From positions 1 through 32,814 of the forward strand of contig JACQUW010000072.1 in assembly GCA_016210115.1 (NCBI GenBank): a stretch of 32,814 bases of DNA, read 5' to 3'. The notes beneath the pieces were generated by a model. The model did not search any database. It had not been told where the DNA came from and saw only the letters and a program-made list of their open reading frames with translations. Position numbers and translations under genes: made by a program. Below, one piece after another: positions 32,740 to 32,814 of this stretch; within the stretch, counting starts at the first letter, position 1; each line of letters opens with the position of its first letter. Source of the stretch: Deltaproteobacteria bacterium (GTDB lineage: Bacteria > Desulfobacterota > Binatia > UBA9968).

Positions 32740-32766
32740 TTATCCGCATTTCGAACTATTTGGCAA
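32739..32766 (-). promoter_or_regulatory. Sigma-70-type promoter of the metal/Fe-S operon
   Basis: The minus strand has TTGCCA (32761-32766) and GATAAT (32739-32744) separated by 16 bases, one mismatch each to consensus. The start point would be near 32732, about 20 bases before the first ATG at 32710. All genes from here to about 24516 run in this direction with short gaps. Confidence 0.55.
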
Positions 32767-32814
32767 AATTTTTTTATTTTTTTAATGATCCAACCGCCTT
32801 GCCCAGGGCATCCA

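Noticed and set aside
1-32814. CRISPR array, rRNA or complete insertion sequence
   Set aside because: I saw no regularly spaced repeats, no rRNA-like stretches and no transposase frame with terminal repeats.

Overview
The window looks like chromosomal DNA from a free-living Gram-negative bacterium, probably from an uncultured soil or groundwater lineage. The evidence is many Sec signal peptides, a twin-arginine Rieske protein, GGAGG-type ribosome sites, several NMT1-type solute-binding proteins, an acetoacetate-decarboxylase-family protein and a hydroxybenzoyl-CoA-reductase-like molybdenum enzyme. That gene mix resembles Desulfobacterota/Binatia, Methylomirabilota/Rokubacteria or Tectomicrobia. 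No rRNA, tRNA or single-copy phylogenetic marker is present, so the assignment is only a guess. Apart from the AT-rich first kilobase, the DNA is moderately GC-rich by eye.

Region 1 (1-4.5 kb) is accessory DNA with visible decay. It holds the end of a proteasome-like Ntn hydrolase gene in AT-rich DNA, and a wrecked XRE/ImmA-DUF4411 toxin-antitoxin pair in which both genes are damaged. It also holds a complete DUF4160/HTH module lying between two direct copies of the 3' half of nth (endonuclease III). One nth copy belongs to the intact gene; the other is an isolated fragment that has lost an iron-sulfur cysteine.

Region 2 (4.5-13.2 kb, minus strand) carries a secreted YtcJ-like amidohydrolase, an MBL-fold hydrolase, an acetoacetate-decarboxylase-family protein and a complete ABC importer (ATPase, fused double permease, binding protein) of the ferric-iron/polyamine class. 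A near-identical element of about 55 bp lies before the decarboxylase gene and at the start of the binding-protein gene. A small secreted protein of unknown function follows.

Region 3 (13.5-20.0 kb, minus strand) looks like one operon. It encodes FAD, molybdopterin and [2Fe-2S] subunits of a xanthine-dehydrogenase-family enzyme, then a small unknown protein, a ComA-family (phosphosulfolactate-synthase-like) protein and an NMT1-type binding protein. The FAD subunit has the four-cysteine insertion known from 4-hydroxybenzoyl-CoA reductase, and a good sigma-54 promoter candidate lies just upstream.

Region 4 (20.4-22.6 kb, plus strand) has cutA, another NMT1-type binding protein and an Asp/Glu-racemase-superfamily protein of the arylmalonate-decarboxylase type. 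A secreted TolB-like propeller and a frameshifted DUF5661 gene follow on the minus strand.

Region 5 (24.5-32.8 kb, minus strand) is a dense metal and iron-sulfur cluster. In transcription order from the right edge: a 53-residue Cys-rich membrane peptide, a Rieske protein, a small membrane protein, an IscA/HesB-type protein, a short-T-loop PII-like protein, a secreted protein, a Cu(I)-type P-type ATPase with YHS and two metal-binding zinc-ribbon-like modules, a DUF2933 protein, an isoprenylcysteine-methyltransferase-like membrane protein, a SAM methyltransferase, a membrane protein and an Npt-type nucleotide carrier. A near-consensus promoter with a perfect 12-bp palindrome sits before the first gene. 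This cluster and the sigma-54/HCR-like operon are the best candidates for undescribed systems.
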